The translations under genes were made by a program, and so were the position numbers. From M0108 sp937862735 (lineage in GTDB: Bacteria > Pseudomonadota > Gammaproteobacteria > Chromatiales > Chromatiaceae), in NCBI GenBank assembly GCA_937862735.1, contig CALMDH010000328.1, forward strand, positions 62,001 through 126,000: a stretch of DNA of 64,000 bases, read 5' to 3'. Numbering within the stretch: position 1 is the first letter of the stretch; the number at the start of each line of letters is the position of its first letter. Below are positions 17,789 through 27,671 of this stretch, piece after piece. The notes below the pieces were generated by a model that made no database searches, was not told the origin of the DNA, and saw only the letters and a program-made list of their open reading frames with translations.

Positions 17789-18328
17789 TTAAATGTGCAA
17801 TTCGCTGGCCAGCCTTTGGAGCTTCCCCAGGACGGAGCCGTCGATGACCAGGTCATCGGCCCGGATCTCCACCCCACCAATCAGGGAGGGGTCGTTCTCG
17901 ACCGTGATCTCCACCTCCGCCTTCAATTTTGCCTTGAGCGCCGCCGCCAGGACCTCGATCTGTTGTTCATCCAGGTCGTAGGCGCTCCGAATCTGAACCT
18001 GACGCACCCCCTTGTGGGCCGTCTCCAGTTCCGCGAAGACCTTGGCAATCTCCGGCAGTACCGCCAGGCGCTTGTTCTCCGCCAGGACCCGGACCAGGTT
18101 GCGTGCCTCCGCGGGGAGCGCGTCTCCCCCCAGGTCAAGCAGCATGTCTCGTGGCAGGTCGCGAGGGATCCCCGGATTGGTGATCTGGGCCGCCATGGCC
18201 GGGTCGCTGGTCAGGGCGCCCAACAGGTCAAGGGCCCCGGACCAGGCATCGACCTGGCCAGTCTCCGTGGCGCGGGCGAAGGCGGCCTCCGCGTAGGGGC
18301 GGGCGATGGTGGTGAGTTCTCCGGCCAT
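17789..18328 (-). CDS. atpH: ATP synthase F1 subunit delta
   Basis: The 179-residue peripheral-stalk subunit starts with the typical helix (ITIARPYAEAAFARA-like, residues 6-20). It ends with the conserved PSLIGGVEIRADDLVIDGS segment and LASEL. It joins the F1 head to the b-subunit dimer. It lies between atpF and atpA with 9- and 12-nt gaps. Confidence 0.98.
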   Translation of the reverse strand: MAGELTTIARPYAEAAFARATETGQVDAWSGALDLLGALTSDPAMAAQITNPGIPRDLPRDMLLDLGGDALPAEARNLVRVLAENKRLAVLPEIAKVFAELETAHKGVRQVQIRSAYDLDEQQIEVLAAALKAKLKAEVEITVENDPSLIGGVEIRADDLVIDGSVLGKLQRLASELHI

Positions 18329-18337
18329 GGTCGCGTC

Positions 18338-18808
18338 CTAGATCTGCTTGGCGAAGGAATCAACCAGGGCCTTGTGGGCGCTGGCGTCGATTTCCTTGTT
18401 GAGGATTTTGGTCGCGGCGGCCAGGGCGAGCTCGGCCACCTTCTCCCGCAGTGCCTCCCGGGCGCGATTGGCCTCCTGATCGATCTCCGCCTTGGCGGCG
18501 GTGACCAGTCGTTCGCCTTCGACGCGCGCCGATTCCTTGGCCTCTTCCACGATCTCGGCGGCCCGTTTCTGCGCCTGGCTGACGATCTCGGCGGCGTGCT
18601 TTTTGGCCTCCACCATGAGTTCCTTGGCGCGCTGCTGTCCGAGCTGCTGCTCCTGGTGACCACGTTCCGCGGCGGCCAGGCCCTCGGCGATCTTGGTCTT
18701 GCGCTCCGCCAGGGCGGTGACGATCGGCGGCCAGACAAACTTCATACAGAACCAGACGAACACCGCGAAGGAGATCATCTGGAGGAACAGGGTCAAATTG
18801 ATATTCAT
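18338..18808 (-). CDS. atpF: ATP synthase Fo subunit b
   Basis: The 156-residue subunit has a single N-terminal transmembrane helix (about 5-25, TLFLQMISFAVFVWFCM). A long charged Ala/Glu/Lys-rich coiled coil runs to the end. It forms the peripheral stalk as a dimer. Its length and hydrophobicity profile are normal for proteobacterial b subunits. Confidence 0.98.
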   Translation of the reverse strand: MNINLTLFLQMISFAVFVWFCMKFVWPPIVTALAERKTKIAEGLAAAERGHQEQQLGQQRAKELMVEAKKHAAEIVSQAQKRAAEIVEEAKESARVEGERLVTAAKAEIDQEANRAREALREKVAELALAAATKILNKEIDASAHKALVDSFAKQI

Positions 18809-18864
18809 GCCTTTGCCTCGTGATGGACGAGAAATGCAGGACCGGCGTGGGGCCGGACCCTCAT

Positions 18865-19098
18865 TTAGACGGCAAACATCAAATAGAGGCCCATGGCGAC
18901 CGAGATGACCGGCAGGGCGTCCGTCAGACCCATGACGATGAAGAACTGGGTGCGCAGCACGGGGATGAGTTCAGGCTGGCGGGCGGAGCCTTCTAGGAAG
19001 CGGCCGCCGAGGATACCAATACCGATTGCCGCGCCAATGGCGCCCAGGCTGAGCATGAGAGCGGCGGCGACGTAGACCAGGGCTTGCGAGAGTTCCAT
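18865..19098 (-). CDS. atpE: ATP synthase Fo subunit c
   Basis: The 77-residue hairpin of two transmembrane helices has the polar loop ARQPE near 39-43. The ion-binding carboxylate is Asp60 in MGLTDALPV. An Asp here without the Gln/Glu/Thr sodium-site pattern indicates proton coupling. Helix 1 has the usual Gly/Ala packing repeat (GAIGAAIGIGILGG). Confidence 0.98.
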   Translation of the reverse strand: MELSQALVYVAAALMLSLGAIGAAIGIGILGGRFLEGSARQPELIPVLRTQFFIVMGLTDALPVISVAMGLYLMFAV

Positions 19099-19161
19099 TG
19101 TTTTCCCTCTTGAGGTTGGGTGGGTCTGGGGTGAAAGGGGGCGGCTTGCGGTGCCAGGCGA

Positions 19162-20004
19162 TCAGTGATGTTCCTGGTGGGCCATGTCGAGGTAGACGAT
19201 GGTCAGCACCATGAAGATGAAGGCCTGCAGCAGGATGATGATGATATGGAAGATGGCCCAGGCCAGTTGCATGGCGCCACCGCTGATGCTCAGGATGATG
19301 TTGTGGCCATACATGAGCGCGATGAGGATGAAGATCATCTCACCCGCGTAGAGGTTACCGAAGAGACGCAGGGCGAGTGAGATCGGCTTGGAGATGAGGT
19401 TGATGCCCTCCAGCACCAGATTGGCGGGAATGCCCCATTTGCCAAAGGGCTGTAGGGCCAGTTCTCCGATGAATCCCCCGATGCCCTTGATCTTGATGCT
19501 GTAGTAAACGATGAGGATGAAGACCGTGATGGACATGCCGAAGGTTGCGTTCGGATCCGTGGTCGGCACGATCTTAAGGAAATGAATGCCCATCAGGCTC
19601 GCCAGCCAGGGGATCAGGTCCACCGGGAACAGGTCCATCAGATTCATCAGGAAGACCCAGACGAAGATGGTCAGGGCCAGGGGGGCGATGAGGGGGTTGA
19701 CGCCGCTGAAGGAGCCGCGGACGTTCTCCTCGACGAAGTCGATGACCCACTCGGCGAAATTCTGCATGGGGCCCGGAACGCCCGCCGTGACTTGGTCGGC
19801 GACCTTCTTGAAGAACCACATCATCAGGACGCCCAGGCCGATGGCGAAGAACATGGTGTCCACGTGGACGGCCCAGAAGCCCATCGCCGCTGCCTCCTCG
19901 GCGTTATGGGCGAAGGTCAGACCCCGGTCCGGCAGGACGCCAAGGGTGAGATTGGTCAGATGGTGGTTGATATATCCTTGCGCGGTCAGAGCTTCGGCAG
20001 CCAT
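19162..20004 (-). CDS. atpB: ATP synthase Fo subunit a
   Basis: The 280-residue polytopic subunit forms the proton half-channels. The essential Arg is in SLALRLFGNLYAGE (about residues 210-223), and five to six hydrophobic helices are evident. It is the second gene of the operon, 13 nt after atpI. Confidence 0.98.
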   Translation of the reverse strand: MAAEALTAQGYINHHLTNLTLGVLPDRGLTFAHNAEEAAAMGFWAVHVDTMFFAIGLGVLMMWFFKKVADQVTAGVPGPMQNFAEWVIDFVEENVRGSFSGVNPLIAPLALTIFVWVFLMNLMDLFPVDLIPWLASLMGIHFLKIVPTTDPNATFGMSITVFILIVYYSIKIKGIGGFIGELALQPFGKWGIPANLVLEGINLISKPISLALRLFGNLYAGEMIFILIALMYGHNIILSISGGAMQLAWAIFHIIIILLQAFIFMVLTIVYLDMAHQEHH

Positions 20005-20017
20005 CGACGGTCTCTCT

Positions 20018-20407
20018 TCAAGGTTTCGAACCAGCGCCCCAATAAGGCGCGATTATCGCCGGCAGCACCTGTACGGCGAAGTAGGCGGCCAGCATGGCCG
20101 GCACATTGAGGTCATCCACCCGGGCGAAGGCGAAAACAAAAATGCCGATCACGAGGATCAGCTTGCCGATCTCCGCCCCGATAATCCGGCCTACCAGGGC
20201 TTGGGGACGCCGTGCCTCGTAGGGACCGAAGACGGATGCCGCGAACAGGGACGTTGCCAGGGTACAGGCCCCACCGCCGATGAGGATCGAAAGGGCGGTC
20301 GTTTGGGCGAAGGCCAAGGCGCCAGCGGCAAATGCCAGGGTCAGGATGAACTGAGCCAGCACTATCCGCCCCGCTACCTGGGCCTGGAGCTCGTCCCTTC
20401 GACTCAT
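20018..20407 (-). CDS. atpI: ATP synthase accessory protein I
   Basis: The 129-residue protein has four predicted transmembrane segments and the family motif of a Gly-rich pair (LIGGGACTLATSLF). AtpI assists c-ring assembly and magnesium or ion handling and is not a structural subunit. It is the first gene of the atp operon, with a clear promoter about 55-80 nt upstream. Confidence 0.93.
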   Translation of the reverse strand: MSRRDELQAQVAGRIVLAQFILTLAFAAGALAFAQTTALSILIGGGACTLATSLFAASVFGPYEARRPQALVGRIIGAEIGKLILVIGIFVFAFARVDDLNVPAMLAAYFAVQVLPAIIAPYWGAGSKP

Positions 20408-20460
20408 GTCCGAGATGTCCCGGTACCAGGTAGGTGAACGTTTGCCTTCAAAGCGGCCGC

Positions 20461-20489
20461 ATTATAAGGGCGCTTTATCGGTGGATCAA
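20461..20489 (-). promoter_or_regulatory. Sigma70 promoter of the atp operon
   Basis: Read leftward there is TTGATC (-35) at 20489-20484, exactly 17 bp, then a consensus TATAAT (-10) at 20466-20461. It lies about 55 nt upstream of the atpI start and points at it. No competing site of similar quality is visible in the gap. Confidence 0.8.
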
Positions 20490-20572
20490 TCTATAAGTGG
20501 ATCATCGCTGACCCGGATGGGATCATGGCGACGGGCAGCCCGCGACCAGTTCCGCGATGATGGGGCGGAAGA

Positions 20573-21493
20573 TTACTTGATGTGGGCCAGGATGCCGTCC
20601 AGCTCATCCAGGCTGTGGTAGGCGATCACCAGCCGACCGCCGCCGCGGGTTCCCGGGTGAATCTGAACCTGGGCACCCAGGCGCTCGGCCAGGTCATCCT
20701 GGAGGCGCCGGACGTCCGGGTCCATCACGCTGGACGGACGCGGGGCTGGATTGGCCCGTTCCTCGTCCTCCTGCTGAAGCTGGCGTACCAGGCGCTCCGT
20801 CTCCCGCACCGAAAGGCCGCGGCTGGTGACCTGGTCGGCGGCGGCGCTCTGCCTGGGGCCCTTGAGGCCCAGGAGGGCGCGGGCATGTCCCATCTCCAAC
20901 TGGCCACGTTCCAGGGCGCGTTTCACGTCGTCATTGAGTTCGAGCAGGCGCAGAAGATTGGTGACGGTGGCCCGGGATTTGCCGATGGCCTCGGCGATCT
21001 GGGCATGGGTCAGACCAAACTCCCCCAGCAACCGTTGCAGAGCGGTGGCCTCCTCCAAGGGGTTGAGATCGGCGCGCTGGATGTTCTCGATGAGGGCGAT
21101 GGCCATGGCCCCCTGTTCGTCAACCTCCCTGATCACCGCCGGGATCTCGCTCAGCCCCGCCTGCTGGGCGGCGCGCCAGCGACGTTCCCCCGCGAGGAGC
21201 TCGTAGCGCCCGGCGGCCAGGGCCCGCACCACCACGGGCTGGATGATGCCCTGGACGGCGATGGAGTCCGCCAGTTCGCGCAGGGCGTCGGGGTCGAAGT
21301 CCCGGCGGGGTTGGTAGCGCCCACGTTCGATCAGGTCCAGGGGCAGGCTGGACAGGCGGCCCTCCGTCTCGCTGGGCGTCGCGCCGGGACCGACGCCGGA
21401 ATGGTCTGGTTCCAGGGAGGCCATGCCTGGGTCACCCAAGCCACCGAGCAGGGCATCCAGGCCGCGGCCGAGACCTTTTTTCCTGACGTTCAT
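20573..21493 (-). CDS. parB: Chromosome-partitioning protein ParB
   Basis: The 306-residue CTPase/DNA-binding clamp loads at parS. The N-terminal ParB/Srx domain contains the arginine patch GERRWRAAQQAGL (about 102-114). A helix-turn-helix follows (AQIAEAIGKSRATVTNLLRLL), and the C-terminal dimerisation domain ends in LDELDGILAHIK. Residues 15-40 are a short linker after the KKGLGRGLDALLG ParA-activating tail. Two matching parS sites are present in recF. It lies 148 nt after parA. Confidence 0.97.
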   Translation of the reverse strand: MNVRKKGLGRGLDALLGGLGDPGMASLEPDHSGVGPGATPSETEGRLSSLPLDLIERGRYQPRRDFDPDALRELADSIAVQGIIQPVVVRALAAGRYELLAGERRWRAAQQAGLSEIPAVIREVDEQGAMAIALIENIQRADLNPLEEATALQRLLGEFGLTHAQIAEAIGKSRATVTNLLRLLELNDDVKRALERGQLEMGHARALLGLKGPRQSAAADQVTSRGLSVRETERLVRQLQQEDEERANPAPRPSSVMDPDVRRLQDDLAERLGAQVQIHPGTRGGGRLVIAYHSLDELDGILAHIK

Positions 21494-21641
21494 GCTGGGG
21501 CGATCCTCAAGTGGCAGTGCGGGGCGCGGCGAGGTTGAAGGGAAGTCTTACCGCGGCGTCCTTCATCCCCAGGGTTAAGGCGGGATACCGCATGAGGATT
21601 TGAGTTGGCGGCGCCATGGCGATGGAGGCGGAGGCGCGGGC

Positions 21642-22433
21642 TCAGGCCGTCGCCGCCTGGCGTTTCTGCTGACGACGGATCACCTCACTGGCCAGGGCCA
21701 GGTAGGCGATCGAACCGCGGGAGGTCTTGTCGTAGAGCAGGACCGGCTGACCATGACTGGGGGCTTCCGCCAGGCGCACGTTGCGCGGGATGATGGTGCG
21801 ATAGACCTCGGCATTGAAATGGGTGACGAGCTGGGTCGAGACCTGATTGGCCAGGTTGTTGCGCGGATCGTGCATGGTGCGCAGGATGCCCTCGATGGCC
21901 AGGCCGGGGTTGCGGCTGGCGCGGATTTGGGCAATGGTGTCCAGCAGGGCCGAGAGTCCCTCCAGGGCGTAATACTCGCACTGGATGGGGATCAGGACCC
22001 CCTGGGCCGCCACCAGGGCGTTGACCGTCAGCATGTTGAGGGACGGCGGGCAGTCGATGATGATGAACTCATAGGTCGGGCCCAGGCCAGCCAGGACCTC
22101 CCGCAGGCGCCGCTCCCGCTGGGCGGACTGCATCAGGCCGACCTCGGCGGCGGTCAAGTCACCATTGGCCGGCAGGAGGTCGAAGCCGGGCGCGGGCTCG
22201 TCCACCCGGACCCGACAGTCGGCCAGCCCCAGATCGCCGAGCATCAGGTCACAGGCGGAGTGGATCAGGTTGCGTTTGTCCACGCCGCAGCCCATGGTGG
22301 CGTTGCCCTGGGGGTCCAGGTCCAGCAGCAGGACCTGGCGCTTCATCGAGGCCAGCGACGCGGCCAGGTTGACGGCGGTGGTGGTCTTGCCGACCCCGCC
22401 CTTCTGATTGGCGATAGCGATGATGCGGGCCAT
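21642..22433 (-). CDS. parA: Chromosome-partitioning ATPase ParA (Soj)
   Basis: The 263-residue deviant Walker-type ATPase has KGGVGKTTTAVNLA at 11-24. The Walker A' segment LLLDLDPQGN follows at 34-43, and Walker B is IIIDCPPSLN. It positions the origin by forming ATP-dependent gradients on the nucleoid together with ParB-parS. It begins 10 nt after the rsmG stop and is part of the mnmG-rsmG-parA-parB unit. Confidence 0.97.
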   Translation of the reverse strand: MARIIAIANQKGGVGKTTTAVNLAASLASMKRQVLLLDLDPQGNATMGCGVDKRNLIHSACDLMLGDLGLADCRVRVDEPAPGFDLLPANGDLTAAEVGLMQSAQRERRLREVLAGLGPTYEFIIIDCPPSLNMLTVNALVAAQGVLIPIQCEYYALEGLSALLDTIAQIRASRNPGLAIEGILRTMHDPRNNLANQVSTQLVTHFNAEVYRTIIPRNVRLAEAPSHGQPVLLYDKTSRGSIAYLALASEVIRRQQKRQAATA

Positions 22434-22443
22434 GTCGGGGATG

Positions 22444-23082
22444 TCAGTCGCGGCGGATCTCGATGAGGTGACGTTCGGCCTCGAGGCCGGGCACGCTCAG
22501 GCGGTGGCACTGGGGATTGGGGGCCGAGAGGGCGGCCAATTCGGCCTCGGGGCGCCGTCCTTTCATCAGCAGGACGCGGCCCGGGGTGGCGAGCAAGGGC
22601 ACAGCCGCCCGCCAGAGGGTCTCCAGTTCGGCGACGGCCCGGCTGATAATGGTAGCGAATTTTTGTTGGGGCCGATACGACTCCATCCGCGCCTGGACGG
22701 CCTCGACTCCGCTTAGACCCAGTTCCAGTGCCGCCTGGCGGACGAAACGAATCTTTTTGCCGTTGCCGTCGAGGAGGACGAAGCGGTGTGATGGCACGGC
22801 GATGGCCAGGGGGATGCCCGGCAGGCCGGCCCCCGTGCCCAGGTCCAGGACCGGGGACCCCGTCAGATAAGGCAGCACCGCCAGGCTGTCGAGGAGGTGG
22901 CGCGTGACCGCTGCCTCGGGATCGCGCACCGCGGTCAGGTTGTAGGTCCGGTTCCAGCGCAACAGCAGGGTGAGGAATCCGATCAGGCGTTGGCGCTGCT
23001 CTTCTGGCAGATCCAGCCCCATGGCCTCGAGGCCCTCGTCCAGGCGGGCGCGGGGTGCCAGCCTGATGGTACTCACGGGCAC
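22444..23082 (-). CDS. rsmG: 16S rRNA (guanine527-N7)-methyltransferase
   Basis: The 212-residue SAM-dependent methyltransferase modifies G527 of 16S rRNA. The SAM motif VLDLGTGAGLPGIPLAI and the FVLLDGNGKKIRF segment are intact, as is the ISRAV motif. It follows mnmG after 139 nt. The ATG at 23082 fits the family N-terminus. Confidence 0.97.
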   Translation of the reverse strand: MPVSTIRLAPRARLDEGLEAMGLDLPEEQRQRLIGFLTLLLRWNRTYNLTAVRDPEAAVTRHLLDSLAVLPYLTGSPVLDLGTGAGLPGIPLAIAVPSHRFVLLDGNGKKIRFVRQAALELGLSGVEAVQARMESYRPQQKFATIISRAVAELETLWRAAVPLLATPGRVLLMKGRRPEAELAALSAPNPQCHRLSVPGLEAERHLIEIRRD

Positions 23083-23221
23083 TCACCATGGGCCGCGGCC
23101 GGCTGATCGCTGTGCGGACCCGCGAAGCTGATATGGTGCTGCAGATGATGAGGATGGAGAGTGGCGGTCGCGGCTCTTGCCCCGCCACCGCCAGACCAGC
23201 AAGGTCCTCGGGATTGGTGAA

Positions 23222-25096
<1,875 letters not shown>

Positions 25097-25383
25097 GGCA
25101 GGGGATTGACCGGTAATTATTCATGGGCGCGATCAGGGTTGGCGGATGCGGGTGGCTGGTCAGGGTTAGGGCGCGGCGCGGGGTCTCGGAAGTCCGATGA
25201 CTTGGGGGCGATCCGCTCGTGAAAGGTTATAGTAGCCGTTCCGTGGCGGCGGTGGCGGCGATTTGCCCCCTCAGCGCCGTCGCCCCAACCATCTCGGGTC
25301 CGTCATGACCTCTCTTCCGCCGGGAGCGAGCAAGCTGAAATTTTCATCTCACGTGGCCGGGCGCGGCCAGGGACGGGTTGGCC

Positions 25384-26319
25384 ATGGATAAGGCCCTGAC
25401 GGGACAACTGGACTCGGCCTTACGAGCGGCCGGAGAGATTATCCTCGGCAAGGAGCGGGAATTACGCCTGGCCGTCGCCTGCCTGCTGGCGCGGGGACAT
25501 CTGTTGATCGAGGACCTCCCCGGGGTCGGCAAGACGACCCTTGCCCACCTTCTGGCCCGGCTGCTGGGCCTGGAGTACGCGCGCATCCAGTTCACCAGTG
25601 ATCTGTTGCCGGCGGACATCATCGGTACGTCCATCTATGAGCGGGCCACGGAACGGTTTCGCTTTCACCCCGGCCCGATCTTCGCCGAGCTGGTCCTGGC
25701 GGATGAGATCAACCGCGCGACGCCCAAGGCCCAGAGCGCCCTTCTTGAGGCCATGGAGGAGCGCCAGGTCACCGTGGAGGGGGAGACCCATCCCCTGCCC
25801 GAACCCTTCTTCGTCATCGCCACCCAAAACCCCAGCTTTCAGATCGGCACCTTCCCCTTGCCGGAGTCCCAGCTCGACCGCTTTTTGATGCGCCTGAGGA
25901 TCGGCTATCCCGCGGAGGCCGCCGAGAAGGCCTTGCTGGCGGGTGAGGACCGGCGGGAGATGCTGGCCCGCATGACACCAGCCCTGGCCAAGGCGGAGAT
26001 CCGGGCCTTGCAACGGGCTGTCAGCCAGATTCATGCCTCTCCGCCCATCATCGACTATTGCTATGACATCATCGCCTTTACCCGGCGCTCACCGCACTTT
26101 CTCCAGGGCCTGTCACCCCGTGCTGGTCTGGCGCTGTTGCGGGCGGCGCGGGCCTGGTCCCTGCTGGCCGGGCGGGATGTCGTGTATCCCGAGGATGTCC
26201 AGGCAGTCATGGGGCCCTGCATCAGCCACCGGCTGGAGAGCGGTGGCGCGGCGGAGGCGGAGGGCCTTGCCCCGCGCGATGCCGTCGCCCTGATCCTTGA
26301 CCAGGTGCCGGTGCGCTGA
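25384..26319 (+). CDS. MoxR-family AAA+ ATPase
   Basis: The 311-residue protein starts at the ATG at 25384 (an in-frame TTG six nt earlier is an alternative). It has Walker A EDLPGVGKTTLA (about 40-51), Walker B VLADEINRA, sensor 1 FVIATQNP and the C-terminal lid. MoxR ATPases act as chaperones, often with DUF58 and von Willebrand proteins. Here a DUF58 protein and a TgpA transglutaminase follow, the widespread moxR-DUF58-tgpA cluster. Confidence 0.95.
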   Translation: MDKALTGQLDSALRAAGEIILGKERELRLAVACLLARGHLLIEDLPGVGKTTLAHLLARLLGLEYARIQFTSDLLPADIIGTSIYERATERFRFHPGPIFAELVLADEINRATPKAQSALLEAMEERQVTVEGETHPLPEPFFVIATQNPSFQIGTFPLPESQLDRFLMRLRIGYPAEAAEKALLAGEDRREMLARMTPALAKAEIRALQRAVSQIHASPPIIDYCYDIIAFTRRSPHFLQGLSPRAGLALLRAARAWSLLAGRDVVYPEDVQAVMGPCISHRLESGGAAEAEGLAPRDAVALILDQVPVR

Positions 26320-26320
26320 G

Positions 26321-26431
26321 AGGCTGTGAAAAACACGCACATGGAATTAGAAGATAGGTATAAACAATTAGATAGTAAGTCGTGGGTAGTGAAGAACAGC
26401 CTATTTTTTCCATCAGCGCTGAGTTCAGCGC
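26321..26431 (+). other. AT-rich spacer with two inverted repeats
   Basis: AGGCTGT at 26321-26327 pairs with ACAGCCT at 26396-26402, which is followed by ATTTTTT. This encloses 68 nt of AT-rich DNA, unlike the flanking genes. A second palindrome, GCGCTGA-GT-TCAGCGC, lies at 26416-26431. The first could act as a long-looped terminator or be the trace of a small insert between moxR and the DUF58 gene. No peptide of note is encoded. Confidence 0.35.
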
Positions 26432-26467
26432 CGGCCATCAGCTACTGATCCGCGCCCATACCATCAC

Positions 26468-27481
26468 ATGGGATTCAGCTATCTATCACCCGCCTTCCTC
26501 AGACCAAAGTTCAGCCGGCTGATTGGTCGTTTCGTTCGTGTCTGCCCCCTGACCCCGGGTGGTCAGGCGTCTGTCCGGCCCCGGGCCATCTACATCCTGC
26601 CGACTGGGGCCGGGCTGGTATTTGCCGGTATTCTGCTGTTGATGCTGCTGGGTTCCCTAAATTATCAGAATAATCTCGGGCTGCTGTTCACCTTCCTCAC
26701 CGTCGCGGTGGTCGTGGTCTCCATGCATCATGCCTGGTTCAATCTGCTGGGCCTGACCCTTTCAGCGCATGCGGGGAGACCGGTCTTTGCCGGTGACTGG
26801 GCCCTCTTCGACCTCCAGGTGGTCGCCGAAACCCGCCCAAGGAGGTCGGATCTGCGCCTGCGCGTGGGGGACCAGTTGGCCTTGCTGGACCTGATGCCCG
26901 GTCAGGAGGCCAGGACCAGCCTGGGTGTGCCGACGCGACGGCGGGGCCTCCATCCCCTGGGACAGGTGACGCTGGAGACCCACTACCCCCTGGGTCTTTT
27001 TCGCTGCTGGTGCTACCTGGAGACGGCGGCCTCGGTCCTGGTCTATCCCCGGCCCGCTGATCGGGCACCGGACCCCGTGCTGGTGGCCAGGGGGGCGGGG
27101 GATAATCGGGGTGTCCAGGATCCAGGGGCCGATGATTTCGTCGGCCTGCGCCGCTATCGCCAAGGTGATTCCCCGCGGCAACTGGACTGGAAGGCCTATG
27201 GGCGTGGTCGGGGCCTCCAGGTCAAGCAGTTTGGACGAGGCCTGCCCGACCGCCTGTGGCTGGACTGGGACCGGCTGCCGCCAGCGGATGCCGAGACACG
27301 CCTGACCTGGCTGGCGCGCCAGGTGGTGGATGCGGCGCTGACGGTGCAGGATTTTGGTCTGCGCCTCCCGGGACGTGAGATCGCCCCGGGCCGCGGCGAG
27401 ATGCAGATGCACCGCTGTCTTGCCGTCCTGGCGCGTTTTGGCGAGGCAGATCCCACCATCCGGGAGGAACCGGGGCGGTGA
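26468..27481 (+). CDS. DUF58 domain-containing membrane protein
   Basis: The 337-residue protein has two N-terminal transmembrane segments (about 45-95) followed by a soluble region. That region contains the DUF58 signature DDFVGLRRYRQGDSPRQLDWK around residues 218-238. It is the standard partner of MoxR ATPases and transglutaminases; the biochemical role is not established. The start at 26468 is an ATG; the hydrophobic core begins about 40 residues later. Confidence 0.92.
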   Translation: MGFSYLSPAFLRPKFSRLIGRFVRVCPLTPGGQASVRPRAIYILPTGAGLVFAGILLLMLLGSLNYQNNLGLLFTFLTVAVVVVSMHHAWFNLLGLTLSAHAGRPVFAGDWALFDLQVVAETRPRRSDLRLRVGDQLALLDLMPGQEARTSLGVPTRRRGLHPLGQVTLETHYPLGLFRCWCYLETAASVLVYPRPADRAPDPVLVARGAGDNRGVQDPGADDFVGLRRYRQGDSPRQLDWKAYGRGRGLQVKQFGRGLPDRLWLDWDRLPPADAETRLTWLARQVVDAALTVQDFGLRLPGREIAPGRGEMQMHRCLAVLARFGEADPTIREEPGR

Positions 27482-27671
27482 CTGGCGCTTGGATCCGGTT
27501 TTGCCCTGTCCCTGCCCCTGTTCCGGACCTCAAGGGGCCTGCATCCGCATTTACATCTCTCCCCTTGAAGACGGTTCTGCCATTGTTTTCCGCATTGCGC
27601 CAGTCCCTGGGGGAACACAGCGTAAACGGGAAAAGGGCCTCTAGCCTGGCGCTTGGGTTGCGGAGAGGGTC

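Noticed and set aside
19853..19872. GTCCACGTGGAC palindrome in atpB resembling parS
   Set aside because: One base is missing in each arm relative to the parS consensus, and it is explained by coding sequence.
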